From Euzebyella marina (lineage in GTDB: Bacteria > Bacteroidota > Bacteroidia > Flavobacteriales > Flavobacteriaceae): a DNA stretch of 64,000 bases. Numbering within the stretch: position 1 is the stretch's first letter; the number at the start of each line of letters is the position of its first letter. The stretch covers positions 248,001 through 312,000 of the forward strand of contig NZ_JACYFK010000002.1 of NCBI RefSeq assembly GCF_014855515.1. The letters are read 5' to 3'. Of the stretch, positions 1 to 9,520 are shown piece by piece. The notes under the pieces are model-generated. The model ran no database searches and was not told the origin of the DNA. It saw only the letters and a list, made by a program, of their open reading frames with translations. Position numbers and translations under genes: made by a program.

Positions 1-645
1 AATCTCGATTTGGCTACCATTGTGGTCATTGCTGCCAATGTTTTGGTTTCCCTAAAAGGTTTTAACGATACATCATTTTTTGAACGCTATAAGTTCAATA
101 TTGCGGCCATCAATTCAGGTCAAAAGGATCGCATGGTTACTTCCGGGTTTTTGCATGTAGACTGGGCGCACTTATTTTTCAACATGTTTACCCTTTATTT
201 TTTTGCACCTGTTATCATCGGGTGGTTGGGTACCGGCAAGTTTTTTATTGTCTACTTCGTAAGTCTTCTGGCCGGTAGTTTATTGGCAATGGTCTTCCAT
301 AAAAATGAACCTTATTATAGCGCAGTTGGTGCCAGTGGTGCCGTAACCGGCGTATTATATGCGGCTATTTTGCTGCAACCTAATATGCAGCTAGGCATCA
401 TGTTCATTCCGATACCCATGCCCGCTTATGTGTTCGGCATCGGGTATTTGCTTTATTCTATCTACGGTATGAAGAGTCGTATAGGCAATATTGGCCATAC
501 GGCCCACTTTGGTGGCGCCATAGGCGGTTATCTTACCGTGCTGATTTTCATGCCAAGATTATTGGTAGACGAAACTTTGATGGTTCTCTTATTGGCCGTG
601 CCCATTATAATTTTGTTTGCCATGGAAAAATTGGGAAAGATATAG
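1..645 (+). CDS. Rhomboid family intramembrane serine protease (5' end cut by window)
   Basis: The frame is open from the first base, and the first possible start inside the window is a TTG at base 10, so the true start probably lies just outside. The protein has about six hydrophobic segments. The rhomboid signature is complete: the GASGA motif around bases 325-340 carries the nucleophilic Ser, and the HTAHFGGAIGG segment around bases 495-525 carries the His of the Ser-His dyad. The N-terminal HxxxN-type segment (HLFFN) is also present. Family members cleave transmembrane substrates within the inner membrane; the substrate here is unknown. It ends 165 bases before the next gene, which has its own predicted promoter. 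Confidence 0.9.
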   Translation, partial: NLDLATIVVIAANVLVSLKGFNDTSFFERYKFNIAAINSGQKDRMVTSGFLHVDWAHLFFNMFTLYFFAPVIIGWLGTGKFFIVYFVSLLAGSLLAMVFHKNEPYYSAVGASGAVTGVLYAAILLQPNMQLGIMFIPIPMPAYVFGIGYLLYSIYGMKSRIGNIGHTAHFGGAIGGYLTVLIFMPRLLVDETLMVLLLAVPIIILFAMEKLGKI

Positions 646-732
646 ATATGACTCAGTTTACTCGATTTATTTCCAGTAAACTACATTTTAGGTCATTTCA
701 ACTATAGAAAATAAACCATTGGTCGAAAAAAG

Positions 733-764
733 TTGACCTTTAATATACACTTCGCTTATTTTCG
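733..764 (+). promoter_or_regulatory. Predicted Bacteroidetes-type promoter of the LVIVD lipoprotein gene
   Basis: TTG at 733-735 and TATTTTCG at 757-764 are separated by 21 bases, close to the Bacteroidetes sigma-A pattern TTTG-N19-21-TAnnTTTG (one mismatch in the -7 box). The start codon is about 40 bases downstream of the expected transcription start. Confidence 0.5.
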
Positions 765-809
765 CCGTTAGATTAGAACCCAAATCTAATTGAATTAAAC
801 CTACTAGTA

Positions 810-2444
810 ATGAAAAGAGTTTCCCTCACAGCTCTAGCTGTGCTCGTGTTGGCTGCTTCTTGTAGCGACGAAACCACGGTGTACAGTGATCCTTCCGAAG
901 ATGTTTCGGTAGAAAAGAGCGAATCCGTTTTACAAAATAGTATATTGTTTGATGATGCCGGTGTTCTGGAAATTGCCGGCGAAGCTGCTTTAACGGGCAA
1001 GACCGCAAAAGGTGCCGATGAAGAAGCAGGTGATTACCCCTTGACATTGGTCGCCCGTGTTGACCCGCCTTCGTACAGTGGCGCAGAAAACCTAACGGCA
1101 TCGCATGTTCATGTTGATGGTGATTACGCTTATGTAGCCTATAATACGGTTGAGGACGGTTATGCCGGGGCCATCGACATTGTAAATGTGAGTGATCCCA
1201 ACGACCCAAGGGTAACTTCTAGATTGTACTACACCAACGCTGATATCAACTCTGTAGAATACAATGACGGTTATGTTTATGCCGTAGGGGGAGTGGATTC
1301 CGAAAAATCGGTTAGGGCCACATCCAATTCTTTTGTAGTTAAGATTCCAGTTTCTGGAGGAAGAATGGATACCGGTGGTTTAGCTTATGGATTTCAAGAA
1401 GGTTTCAACGCTACCGATATTGAAATTACAGGTAATACCGTTTATGTAACAAGTGGTAAAGACGGTTTGCTTACTGCCTATAACAAAGCAAATCTATCTG
1501 TTAAGAACGATGCTTCATTTGCTGATTTACGTTCCGTAGCCCTTCATAATGAAACGGTTGCTGTTCTTGATGCAAGCACTGGGGTAGTTTTGATGGATCA
1601 AGGCTTGAACGTGTCTCAGGAAATCGCCATTAGTTCCGATTTTGGGGACTTTAGTAAAAGAACTTTAGATATTTCAGATGATAAGATTGTCGTATCGGAA
1701 GGTTCTAAAGGTGCCGGTATTTATGACCGTTCCAATGGAAGTTTGTTGGAATACGTCCCGATTATGATCAATCCTGAAGGTTCTGAGCAGAGCAATAATG
1801 TAACCAATGCCGTAGCTACCAACGAAAATATTCTGTTAATGGCCAATGGTGGTGCCGGTCTTTGTCTTTCTGAAACGCAGGCAGACAATACCGATATGGT
1901 GGGTATCATCGACTTGAACGGTTCCATCAATTATGTAGAATCAAAAGGAGATTACATTTTTGCAGCTTCTGGTAAAGCTGGTCTTCAAATCGTAAAATTG
2001 AACCGACCTGATACCAGTTTGGAAACTCGTTGCCAAGACTTGCCAACTTATTGGGGTAGCTCAACGTTAACGGTTAATGAAGGCGAGGAAAAAGCCTATA
2101 GAGGAGCTAAGAGATTCAATAGAATTACAGTAAATGGATCCCTTTTATTGTGCGGTTCTTGGACGGTAAACAACAATTCATATATAAATAGCAACGGTCT
2201 ATTTGAAATGAACGGTACGTTTGTTATTGGAAGAAACAACAAGCGCAAGAATATCACCGTGAATCAGGGAGCTACTTTTAGAGTAGAGGGTAACCTAACT
2301 ATTTACGGAGATTTGATTCTTAATGAAGGTTCTACATTGGAGTTCTTGGGTAGCGATTCTAAAGTGAATGTTTTTGGAAGCGTTAAAAAGTTGGGTAACG
2401 TAACCATCAAAGGTGAGTTCGAAGACGTAAGAAACAAATTCTAG
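810..2444 (+). CDS. LVIVD-repeat lipoprotein
   Basis: The 544-residue protein starts with a type II signal peptide (lipobox LAASC, Cys at residue 18), so it should be a lipid-anchored envelope protein. Residues about 80-400 contain repeats of the LVIVD/beta-propeller type: segments of the form HVDGDYAYVAY...GAIDIVNVSDPNDP, then EYNDGYVYAVGG, EITGNTVYVTSG and KGDYIFAASGKAGLQIV. The C-terminal ~140 residues are rich in Asn, Gly and beta-branched residues with a short-strand periodicity (GSLLL, GTFVIG, GNLTIYGDLILN), suggesting a small beta-solenoid. Family function is structural or unknown. Monocistronic, ending at a strong terminator. Confidence 0.85.
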   Translation: MKRVSLTALAVLVLAASCSDETTVYSDPSEDVSVEKSESVLQNSILFDDAGVLEIAGEAALTGKTAKGADEEAGDYPLTLVARVDPPSYSGAENLTASHVHVDGDYAYVAYNTVEDGYAGAIDIVNVSDPNDPRVTSRLYYTNADINSVEYNDGYVYAVGGVDSEKSVRATSNSFVVKIPVSGGRMDTGGLAYGFQEGFNATDIEITGNTVYVTSGKDGLLTAYNKANLSVKNDASFADLRSVALHNETVAVLDASTGVVLMDQGLNVSQEIAISSDFGDFSKRTLDISDDKIVVSEGSKGAGIYDRSNGSLLEYVPIMINPEGSEQSNNVTNAVATNENILLMANGGAGLCLSETQADNTDMVGIIDLNGSINYVESKGDYIFAASGKAGLQIVKLNRPDTSLETRCQDLPTYWGSSTLTVNEGEEKAYRGAKRFNRITVNGSLLLCGSWTVNNNSYINSNGLFEMNGTFVIGRNNKRKNITVNQGATFRVEGNLTIYGDLILNEGSTLEFLGSDSKVNVFGSVKKLGNVTIKGEFEDVRNKF

Positions 2445-2466
2445 TAAGAAATATACACAATAAAAA

Positions 2467-2495
2467 ATCCCCGAACCAAGGTTCGGGGATTTTTG
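2467..2495. terminator. Intrinsic terminator shared by convergent genes
   Basis: ATCCCCGAACC (2467-2477) pairs perfectly with GGTTCGGGGAT (2480-2490). A run of A precedes it and a T tract follows, so it can act in both directions. It sits between the convergent LVIVD and TlpA-like genes. Confidence 0.9.
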
Positions 2496-2516
2496 TTTCC
2501 ACTAGGTACGTTCGCA

Positions 2517-3647
2517 TTAATTCAGTAATTCGGCCACTTTGGCTTCCAAAGCAGGACCTCTTAAATTTTTCGCCACGATGACTCCGTTTTCATCCAACAA
2601 AAATGCGGCAGGTATGGCATTCACATTATATAGTTTGGCAATCGGATCATTAAAATAAGCCACGTTAGAAACATGGTTCCAAGTAAGTCCGTCATCTTCG
2701 ATAGCTTCCTTCCATGCGTCTGCGGTTCTATCCAAAGAAACACCTATAATATTGAGTCCTTTGTCATGATATTTATTGTAAACCGCTAGTACATTAGGGT
2801 TTTCGGCACGACAGGGCTTGCACCAAGCGGCCCAAAAATCGACCAAGGTCACTTTTCCTAAAACATCGGCCAAGGCCAATTGGTTGCCCTCGGGATCTGG
2901 TGCAGAAAACTCAGGAGCTTTTGCACCTATAGAGGTGTTCTTTTCATTTTCCTCTGCTTTTTTTTGAGCTTCAAGTTTTTCTAAAATTCCCTTTGCGGTC
3001 TTGGTCTCCTTAATTTCTGGGGATAAGGCATCGTACATACCCTGTGCCTCTTCAGAAGTAATGGCCCCGGTTCCAATAGCCCTTTCGATTAATAAAGCCG
3101 AGATCAAGGCATCTGGGTGGGTCTTGATGTAGTCGATTTCAAAATCCTTATACGTCTCTTGAAGTTCCATCATTTCATCACGTAAGGAAATAGCGGTAGC
3201 CGTATCCCTTGACATGTTTGCCTGCTGCATATCTTGCTGAATGGATTGGGCCCTTTGGGTAAGTTCCTTTGATTTTTCCATGTAATCGACAAAAACCTCA
3301 TTCTGAGGTGTACCGGTTACCTCGGCCATACCAAGGCTATCTTTTTGGGCCTTCATCATGATTTCTCCGTTCTCAAGAATAACAGGAGTGAAACCCATAA
3401 GATTTTCAACGAAGACATAGTGCATTTCCGGTGCAGGCATTTCCCCATTGAAAGTGAACTTGCCATTCTCGACGGTAGCCGTATCAATATCAACAGGTTG
3501 ACCGTTTTCACCCACCGCCCGTAAATATACGTTGGTGCCATTTTCAACCTCTCCGGTCAAGTTTCCGGTAAAAGTATAACCCTCAGGTTTTTGGTTACAG
3601 GCACTTAGACCGATCAAAATAGATAATGTAACTACTAATTTCTTCAT
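2517..3647 (-). CDS. TlpA-like thiol-disulfide oxidoreductase lipoprotein with DUF4369 domain
   Basis: 376 residues. A lipobox (LSAC, Cys17) predicts a lipid-anchored periplasmic protein. Residues about 22-115 match the DUF4369 beta-sandwich common in Bacteroidetes. A helical linker follows (about 120-235), then an AhpC/TlpA thioredoxin fold (about 240-376) with the active-site motif WAAWCKPC, Cys at about 275 and 278, and a downstream cis-Pro segment (AIPAAFLLDENG). Such proteins reduce periplasmic disulfides, often for cytochrome c maturation, but no cytochrome genes are nearby, so the partner is unknown. Own transcription unit. Confidence 0.9.
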   Translation of the reverse strand: MKKLVVTLSILIGLSACNQKPEGYTFTGNLTGEVENGTNVYLRAVGENGQPVDIDTATVENGKFTFNGEMPAPEMHYVFVENLMGFTPVILENGEIMMKAQKDSLGMAEVTGTPQNEVFVDYMEKSKELTQRAQSIQQDMQQANMSRDTATAISLRDEMMELQETYKDFEIDYIKTHPDALISALLIERAIGTGAITSEEAQGMYDALSPEIKETKTAKGILEKLEAQKKAEENEKNTSIGAKAPEFSAPDPEGNQLALADVLGKVTLVDFWAAWCKPCRAENPNVLAVYNKYHDKGLNIIGVSLDRTADAWKEAIEDDGLTWNHVSNVAYFNDPIAKLYNVNAIPAAFLLDENGVIVAKNLRGPALEAKVAELLN

Positions 3648-3691
3648 TGTTTTATTTTAAGGTGCGGTAAAAGTAGGCATATCGCTAAAAT

Positions 3692-3730
3692 AAAAAAAGG
3701 CCCTTAACAAATAGCGTTAAGGGCCTTTTT
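3692..3730 (-). terminator. Intrinsic terminator downstream of the beta-barrel gene
   Basis: AAAAAGGCCCTTAAC (3694-3708) and GTTAAGGGCCTTTTT (3716-3730) form a 15-pair stem with a 7-base loop. The A run on the + strand gives a U tract on the - strand transcript. It ends the gene just upstream on the minus strand. Confidence 0.9.
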
Positions 3731-3747
3731 AGCACGCAAATTTTTTA

Positions 3748-4260
3748 TCAAAATTGATACCGTACACCAAGAGCAATATCAAAATTAAAGCTGTTGTCAA
3801 AATCGCTATAGCCTATAAGCCCCAGTTCGGGCCTAAAATCTAGTGATAACAGCAACGGAAAATCAAAGTTATATTCGACCCCAACATCACCGGCCACGAA
3901 AAGAAATAGGCCTCCATCTGGGTGGTAGGGCTGATTGTTATTGTTAAGTCGCGGTTCGAAATCAACATTTCCGGCACCACCACCAACACCGTAGAACCAG
4001 TTGAAGCCACGGTCGATGTTATGTACCCATTGATAGAGTCCGGTCAGTTTTAGGGCATCAAACTCTCTACTATCCCTCCAACCCAAATCGATTTCGGCCC
4101 TGGTATATCTACCAATTGATTTTTGGTACGATATTTCGGCTCCGAAGCCGTCGCTATCGCCCAGCCTAAGGCCTAGGGCGTGGTCTGCTATTTCTTGGGC
4201 ATAGAGCCCTGAAACGGCGGTAAAGAAAATTAAACTAAATACTAATTTCATTTTTTTCAT
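3748..4260 (-). CDS. Outer-membrane beta-barrel-like secreted protein
   Basis: About 170 residues with a clear signal peptide (MKKMKLVFSLIFFTAVSGLYAQ; cleavage after LYA). The mature part alternates short amphipathic strands typical of an eight-stranded barrel (RLGDSDGFGAEISYQ, RAEIDLGWRD, LLSLDFRPELGLIGYS) and ends in an aromatic residue (YQF), the usual signal for outer-membrane assembly. I place the start at the ATG at 4260; an in-frame ATG at 4266 and a TTG at 4272 are alternatives. No specific function is visible. Divergent from the FAD/Fe-S dehydrogenase gene. Confidence 0.8.
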   Translation of the reverse strand: MKKMKLVFSLIFFTAVSGLYAQEIADHALGLRLGDSDGFGAEISYQKSIGRYTRAEIDLGWRDSREFDALKLTGLYQWVHNIDRGFNWFYGVGGGAGNVDFEPRLNNNNQPYHPDGGLFLFVAGDVGVEYNFDFPLLLSLDFRPELGLIGYSDFDNSFNFDIALGVRYQF

Positions 4261-4284
4261 AATCATATTCAATTTTGTCTAAAA

Positions 4285-4299
4285 ACAGTTTTAAACTGT
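4285..4299. promoter_or_regulatory. Palindrome in a divergent promoter region (candidate operator)
   Basis: ACAGTTT-T-AAACTGT has perfect 7-base arms around one central base, in the short gap between the divergently transcribed beta-barrel gene and the FAD/Fe-S dehydrogenase gene. Its position suits a repressor site; which factor binds is unknown. Confidence 0.4.
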
Positions 4300-4346
4300 C
4301 CCTTTCAAGCATAAAAACTTAATTTAGCTGGCAAAATTGTTTTCAA

Positions 4347-7256
4347 TTGAATAAAAATTTACTCCAATCACTGGGCAATTCACTTCAGGGTGAACTTTTA
4401 TCTGACGAACTTACCAAGGCTTTATATGCAACGGATGCATCGGTGTATAGAAAAATACCAACGGCAGTTGCTTTTCCTAAAAATGAAGAAGACTTAAAGA
4501 AAATCATTCGTTTTGCAGGGGAGCATAAGGTGGGTTTAATTCCGAGAACTGCCGGTACTTCTTTGGCAGGGCAGTGTGTTGGCGATGGTATTGTTGTTGA
4601 TGTATCACGGCATTTCACAAAAATTTTGTCCTTCGATGAGAAGAAAAAGCAAATAACGCTACAGCCTGGTGTGATTAGGGATGAACTCAATCAATATCTT
4701 GCCGCTTACGGTCTATTTTTCGGCCCCAATACTTCTACGGCCAATAGGTGTATGATAGGGGGCATGGTTGGAAATAATTCATCAGGTACCACTTCTATTC
4801 AATACGGGGTGACCCGCGATAAAGTAGTTTCTATAAAAACTATTTTAAGTGATGGCAGTGAAGCTGAATTCAGTTCTTTGACCAAGACCGAGTTTCAAGA
4901 AAAGCTCAAGGGAGATACATTGGAGTCAACTATCTATAATCAGCTTTTCAACGAGCTTTCGAATGCCGAGATAAAGAATGAGATTGTAAAGGAATTTCCC
5001 AAACCGGAAATTCACAGAAGAAATACGGGGTACGCTGTAGACGAACTATTGCATAATGGGGTTTTCTCAGATTCTGAAGAAGAATTCAACATGTGCAAAC
5101 TTTTGAGCGGTTCTGAGGGCACCTTGGCCTTCACAACCGAAATAACGGTGCAGCTCGACGATTTGCCTCCTTCTTATTCCGCAATGGTAGTAACCCATTA
5201 TAAGACTTTAGAAGATTGCCTGTTAGATGTGGCTCCCGTTATGGAACATTCATTGCATTTATGCGAAATGATGGATAAGGTGATTTTAGATTGCACCAAA
5301 AACAATCGGGAGCAGTTACAAAACCGTTTTTTCGTCGAGGGTGATCCTGCCGCTTTGCTCATGTTGGAAATGAAGGCCCATTCAGAGGAAAACCTTCAAG
5401 AACAGATACAGTCTTTACAGGCTACAATTTCAAAATCGGGTCTTAGCTATGCCAATCCCATTCTGTATGGAGGCGATATCAATAAAGCCATAGAACTGAG
5501 AAAGGCCGGTCTTGGGCTCTTAGGTAATATGGTGGGAGACAAAAAAGCGGTGGCCTGTATCGAAGATACGGCCGTTGCAGTCGAAGACCTCAGTGCTTTT
5601 ATTTCTGAATTTACAGCGATTATGAAGGGCTACGGACAAAGTGCGGTGTATTATGCTCATGCAGGTGCCGGCGAACTGCACTTACGGCCTATACTCAACC
5701 TAAAAAAGAAGGAAGATGTCGGTCTTTTTAGGGATATTACTACCGATGTGGCCAAACTTACCAAGAAATACAAAGGCTCTTTTAGTGGGGAACATGGCGA
5801 CGGAATCGTAAGGGCCGAATTTATTCCCTTAATGATCGGTGAGAAAAACTACGAACTGCTCAAAAGGGTGAAGTCTTATTTTGACCCTCAGAACCTATTT
5901 AATCCTGGAAAAATTGTGGATGCCTATCCGATGGATGCATCCTTGAGATATGAAATAGACCGCAACGAACCCGAAATAAAAACCTTGATGGATTTTTCGG
6001 ATAGCGAAGGAATTTTGCGTGCCACGGAAAAATGCAATGGTAGTGGCGACTGTCGAAAAACCGAAAGCATGAAGGGCGCTATGTGCCCCAGTTACCACGC
6101 TACCAGAAATGAAAAGCACACCACAAGAGGTCGGGCCAATGCTCTTAGGGAATTTTTGACCAATGCGGAACAGCCTAACCGTTTTGACCAAAAGGAACTA
6201 AAGGAGGTGCTAGACTACTGCTTGAGTTGTAAAGCATGCTCTAGTGAATGCCCCAGCAACGTTGATATTGCAGCGTTAAAAGCAGAGTTCTTATACCAGT
6301 ATCAAGAGAAAAATGGGTATTCTCTGCGAAGCAAATTATTCGCTCACAATACCAAATTGAACAAATTAGGAAGTAAGGTATCCGGTCTTACAAATGCTGT
6401 GTACGATTCCGCATTATTAGGTGGTTTATTGAAAAAGGGCGCTGATGTGGCACCCCAAAGAAGCTTGCCAAAAGTTTCAAGTTTTAATTTCAATAACCAT
6501 CTTTTAAATTATAAAAATCAATATACTGCATCCAAAAGAAGTGTGGTGTTGTACATTGATGAATTCAGTCAATATTTAGATGTTGAACTCGGTAAAGATG
6601 CCATTGAACTTTTGACCCGACTAGGTTACGATGTTCAGCTTTTTTATGCTGAAAGCGGGCGTACTTATTTATCAAAAGGCTTTTTAAAACAAGCAAAAAA
6701 ATTGGCGCTCAAGAATATTCCGGCACTTAAGAAATTTGCCGATCAAGGGCTGCCTGTTGTAGGGTTAGAGCCTTCAGCCGTATTATCTTTTCGGGATGAA
6801 TACAAACGATTTTCAAATGATGCAGAGGCTACCAATGCCGTCGCTTTGAACTCGTATCTGTTAGAGGAATTTTTATCCATCGAAATTCAGAAAGGCGAGC
6901 TGACATCCGAATTGTTTACGCAAGAGGCCAAAACCGTTAAAATTCATGGGCATTGCCACCAAAAGGCGTTGAGCAATCAAAAGGTGACTTTTGACGTACT
7001 TAACCTTCCCAAAAACTACACGGTTTCCATAATAAGCTCCGGTTGTTGTGGTATGGCAGGATCGTTCGGTTATGAAAAGGAGCATTATGAGGTAAGTATG
7101 CAGATAGGTGAGCTAAAATTGTTCCCGGCTGTTAGAAAAAGTTCGGAGGATACTATTATATCCGCGAACGGTACCAGTTGTAGACACCAAATTTATGACG
7201 GAACCAAAAGAACGGCGCTGCACCCGGTTACCATATTAAAGAATGCGTTGCTGTAG
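4347..7256 (+). CDS. FAD-binding and Fe-S-binding 2-hydroxyacid dehydrogenase (YdiJ-type)
   Basis: 969 residues in the usual order of this family. An N-terminal FAD_binding_4 (PCMH) domain (about 30-270) has the TAGTSLAGQCVGDGIVVD flavin loop. The FAD-oxidase C domain (about 270-540) includes the GEHGDGIV motif. Two [4Fe-4S] cysteine clusters follow (CNGSGDC...C, then CLSCKACSSECP at about 625-640), and a C-terminal CCG-type domain (HGHCHQKA, SSGCCGMAGSFG) ends it. Relatives oxidise D-2-hydroxyacids such as D-lactate or D-2-hydroxyglutarate and pass electrons to the respiratory chain; the exact substrate cannot be read from sequence. The only in-frame start after the upstream stop (4320-4322) is a TTG at 4347. 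Confidence 0.9.
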   Translation: MNKNLLQSLGNSLQGELLSDELTKALYATDASVYRKIPTAVAFPKNEEDLKKIIRFAGEHKVGLIPRTAGTSLAGQCVGDGIVVDVSRHFTKILSFDEKKKQITLQPGVIRDELNQYLAAYGLFFGPNTSTANRCMIGGMVGNNSSGTTSIQYGVTRDKVVSIKTILSDGSEAEFSSLTKTEFQEKLKGDTLESTIYNQLFNELSNAEIKNEIVKEFPKPEIHRRNTGYAVDELLHNGVFSDSEEEFNMCKLLSGSEGTLAFTTEITVQLDDLPPSYSAMVVTHYKTLEDCLLDVAPVMEHSLHLCEMMDKVILDCTKNNREQLQNRFFVEGDPAALLMLEMKAHSEENLQEQIQSLQATISKSGLSYANPILYGGDINKAIELRKAGLGLLGNMVGDKKAVACIEDTAVAVEDLSAFISEFTAIMKGYGQSAVYYAHAGAGELHLRPILNLKKKEDVGLFRDITTDVAKLTKKYKGSFSGEHGDGIVRAEFIPLMIGEKNYELLKRVKSYFDPQNLFNPGKIVDAYPMDASLRYEIDRNEPEIKTLMDFSDSEGILRATEKCNGSGDCRKTESMKGAMCPSYHATRNEKHTTRGRANALREFLTNAEQPNRFDQKELKEVLDYCLSCKACSSECPSNVDIAALKAEFLYQYQEKNGYSLRSKLFAHNTKLNKLGSKVSGLTNAVYDSALLGGLLKKGADVAPQRSLPKVSSFNFNNHLLNYKNQYTASKRSVVLYIDEFSQYLDVELGKDAIELLTRLGYDVQLFYAESGRTYLSKGFLKQAKKLALKNIPALKKFADQGLPVVGLEPSAVLSFRDEYKRFSNDAEATNAVALNSYLLEEFLSIEIQKGELTSELFTQEAKTVKIHGHCHQKALSNQKVTFDVLNLPKNYTVSIISSGCCGMAGSFGYEKEHYEVSMQIGELKLFPAVRKSSEDTIISANGTSCRHQIYDGTKRTALHPVTILKNALL

Positions 7257-7257
7257 G

Positions 7258-8118
7258 CTAAAGCTTTTTCTTTCGCCTTTGCTTCAGTAGTTTGGCCTCC
7301 GATTGGGTGGTGATGATTTCGAATAGTTCTTGCATGTCCATTTCACGCAGTTCCATATCCATAAAGAATGGCGATAGTTTGTCATGTTGGTAACGGTACA
7401 GTTTCCATCTTTTTAGGCTGTATTCCAGCGCAGTGAGGCTTTTGACCCAATCACCCGAATTCAAATAGGTGCAGGTGCCTTTTTTTGTAATGTAGTCTTC
7501 CTTTTTAGGTTGGTGCAAATGTCCACAGACCACATAGTCATAGTGCTTTCGAAGCGCCATTTTAACAGTGTATTTTTCAAAATCTTCAACATATTTCGAA
7601 TCGGCACCTTCGTTCTCGACCTTATGGGAAAGCGTAGGGCGTTCGCGCCCCATTTTTTTATAGATGTAATTGGCACCCTTGTTAAGGTTGAAAAGTAAAT
7701 GATAACCTAGACTGCCACATTTGGCCAGCCATTTGGCCTTGATAATGGGCGTGTCAAATACGTCGCCATGAAAGAACCATGCTTTTTTACCATCCAATCG
7801 TAAAATAAGTTTATCCACCACATGAACATTTCCCATAGAGGTACCGGTCAATTTTCTAACGATTTCATCGCGGTTTCCGGTAACATAGAATACTTGGGTG
7901 CCTTTAGCGGCCATATTCAGTATTTTGCGAATAACCTTCATATGTGGCTGCGGAAAGTAACGTTTGTGAAACTGGCCTATATCGAGTATATCGCCGTTCA
8001 ACACCAGTTTCTTGGGCTGAATACTGTTTAGGTAGGTGTTGAGCTCATCGGCATGGCAATCGAGCGAACCCAAATGAACATCGGAGATAACGGCAACCTC
8101 TAGTTTACGTTTTTTCAA
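7258..8118 (-). CDS. Metallophosphoesterase, UDP-2,3-diacylglucosamine diphosphatase-like (LpxH type)
   Basis: 286 residues with all calcineurin-like metal-binding motifs: SDVHLGS (residues 12-18), NGDILD (about 41-46), GNRDE (about 81-85) and GHLHQP (about 199-204). This grouping is characteristic of LpxH-like enzymes, which cleave UDP-2,3-diacylglucosamine to lipid X during lipid A synthesis. The Bacteroidetes version often carries a basic C-terminal tail, as here (KLLKQRRKKKL). The start must be TTG at 8118, because an in-frame stop lies three codons upstream and no ATG precedes the first motif. The end is one base from the stop of the convergent dehydrogenase gene. Confidence 0.8.
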   Translation of the reverse strand: MKKRKLEVAVISDVHLGSLDCHADELNTYLNSIQPKKLVLNGDILDIGQFHKRYFPQPHMKVIRKILNMAAKGTQVFYVTGNRDEIVRKLTGTSMGNVHVVDKLILRLDGKKAWFFHGDVFDTPIIKAKWLAKCGSLGYHLLFNLNKGANYIYKKMGRERPTLSHKVENEGADSKYVEDFEKYTVKMALRKHYDYVVCGHLHQPKKEDYITKKGTCTYLNSGDWVKSLTALEYSLKRWKLYRYQHDKLSPFFMDMELREMDMQELFEIITTQSEAKLLKQRRKKKL

Positions 8119-8218
8119 TGTAATCTATTTTAATTACAATAAACCAAACCCATATAAACTAAAGGTAAACAAGCTATAAAGAATGCATTATCTTCTGTAT
8201 CAATGCATAGGCGATAAC

Positions 8219-8250
8219 TTTGCACGACTGTTAATTAAGAATTAACTTTG
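8219..8250 (+). promoter_or_regulatory. Consensus Bacteroidetes promoter of aroC
   Basis: TTTG at 8219-8222 and TAACTTTG at 8243-8250 are separated by exactly 20 bases, a full match to the Bacteroidetes consensus. A second TAACTTTG at 8215-8222 overlaps the upstream box. Transcription would start near 8256, giving a 5' leader of roughly 95 bases. Confidence 0.7.
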
Positions 8251-8352
8251 AGCGCGTGAAAGCAAAAGGTAGTTACTTTAAAATCGTAAATCTTGCCGAT
8301 TTATTTGAAGTAGCCGACCGTCTTTTACAACTAACCAATTTAACGATTTTAA

Positions 8353-9423
8353 ATGGCGGGAAATACTTTCGGTTCAATTTTTAAACTGACCACTTTTGGT
8401 GAATCTCATGGGGTGGCAATAGGAGGGGTCTTAGACGGATGCCCATCAGGAATCACCCTTGATCTTGAAGCAGTTCAAAAGGAGTTAAACCGAAGAAAAC
8501 CGGGCCAATCGGCCATTGTAACCCAAAGGAAAGAACCCGATACCGTCGAATTCTATTCCGGTGTTTTTGAAGGAAAGACCACTGGTACACCTATAGGCTT
8601 TGCCATTCATAATACCAATCAGAAATCGAAAGATTACTCACATATCAAAGACTCATACCGACCTTCTCATGCCGATTACGTTTATGATCAGAAATACGGC
8701 TTTCGCGATTATCGAGGTGGAGGACGCAGTTCTGCCAGGGAAACGGCCAGTAGGGTAGTGGCCGGTGCCATTGCCAAACAATTTTTGTCAGATATCAAAA
8801 TCAACGCCTTTGTTTCGCAAGTTGGTACTCTTAAATTAGATAAACCTTACCAAGAACTTGATTTTGCGCAGATTGAATCGAATCCGGTGCGGTGCCCTGA
8901 TCCGGCCTTGGCGGTAAAAATGGAGGATTATATTAAAGAAATTAGAAAAGAGGGCGATACCATTGGTGGTGTTATTACCTGTGTAGCGCAAAATGTGCCA
9001 ATTGGTCTGGGAGAGCCTGTTTTTGATAAATTACATGCCGAACTGGGTAAGGCCATGTTATCGATCAACGCCGTAAAAGGGTTTGAATATGGTAGTGGCT
9101 TCGAAGGTGTTGAAATGAAGGGAAGTGCCCATAACGATCAATTTAAGTCGGACGGTACCACTAAGACCAATTACAGTGGGGGTATTCAAGGCGGTATCAG
9201 TAATGGAATGGATATTTACTTCAATGTGGCCTTTAAACCGGTAGCTACACTTATACAGCCTTACGAGACGATTGATAAAGAAGGCAATAAGGTGCAGACC
9301 CAAGGCAAAGGCCGACACGACCCTTGTGTAGTGCCTAGGGCCGTACCCATTGTTGAGGCTATGACGGCCTTGGTTTTGGCAGATTATACCCTGCTTAATC
9401 GCACGATACAAAGAAATGGATAG
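8353..9423 (+). CDS. aroC: Chorismate synthase
   Basis: 356 residues, the normal length. It carries the three conserved family blocks: [10 protein letters not shown] near the N-terminus, [20 protein letters not shown] (about 121-140) and [18 protein letters not shown] near the C-terminus. The enzyme is FMN-dependent and converts 5-enolpyruvylshikimate-3-phosphate to chorismate, the last step of the shikimate pathway, in the cytoplasm. It stands alone without other aro genes, behind a consensus promoter. Confidence 0.97.
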   Translation: MAGNTFGSIFKLTTFGESHGVAIGGVLDGCPSGITLDLEAVQKELNRRKPGQSAIVTQRKEPDTVEFYSGVFEGKTTGTPIGFAIHNTNQKSKDYSHIKDSYRPSHADYVYDQKYGFRDYRGGGRSSARETASRVVAGAIAKQFLSDIKINAFVSQVGTLKLDKPYQELDFAQIESNPVRCPDPALAVKMEDYIKEIRKEGDTIGGVITCVAQNVPIGLGEPVFDKLHAELGKAMLSINAVKGFEYGSGFEGVEMKGSAHNDQFKSDGTTKTNYSGGIQGGISNGMDIYFNVAFKPVATLIQPYETIDKEGNKVQTQGKGRHDPCVVPRAVPIVEAMTALVLADYTLLNRTIQRNG

Positions 9424-9431
9424 TTCTTTTT

Positions 9432-9451
9432 AGGAAATTGATATTTCCTTT
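9432..9451 (+). terminator. Weak hairpin terminator after aroC
   Basis: AGGAAAT (9432-9438) and ATTTCCT (9443-9449) form a 7-pair stem with a 4-base loop and only two or three trailing T. It is the only termination-like structure before the symporter gene. Confidence 0.4.
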
Positions 9452-9520
9452 GAGGTGCGAGATATAGTTTTTCGGCTTTCAAGTCAAAAACAGTATATTA
9501 CTTACCTAAACTAGCGATGC

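Noticed and set aside
826-1209. Minus-strand frame inside the LVIVD lipoprotein gene
   Set aside because: Composition is an antisense artefact (His/Arg-rich) of a well-supported gene.
8256-8384. A 42-codon GTG frame overlapping the start of aroC
   Set aside because: It starts at the predicted transcription start itself, with no leader, and has no recognisable text.
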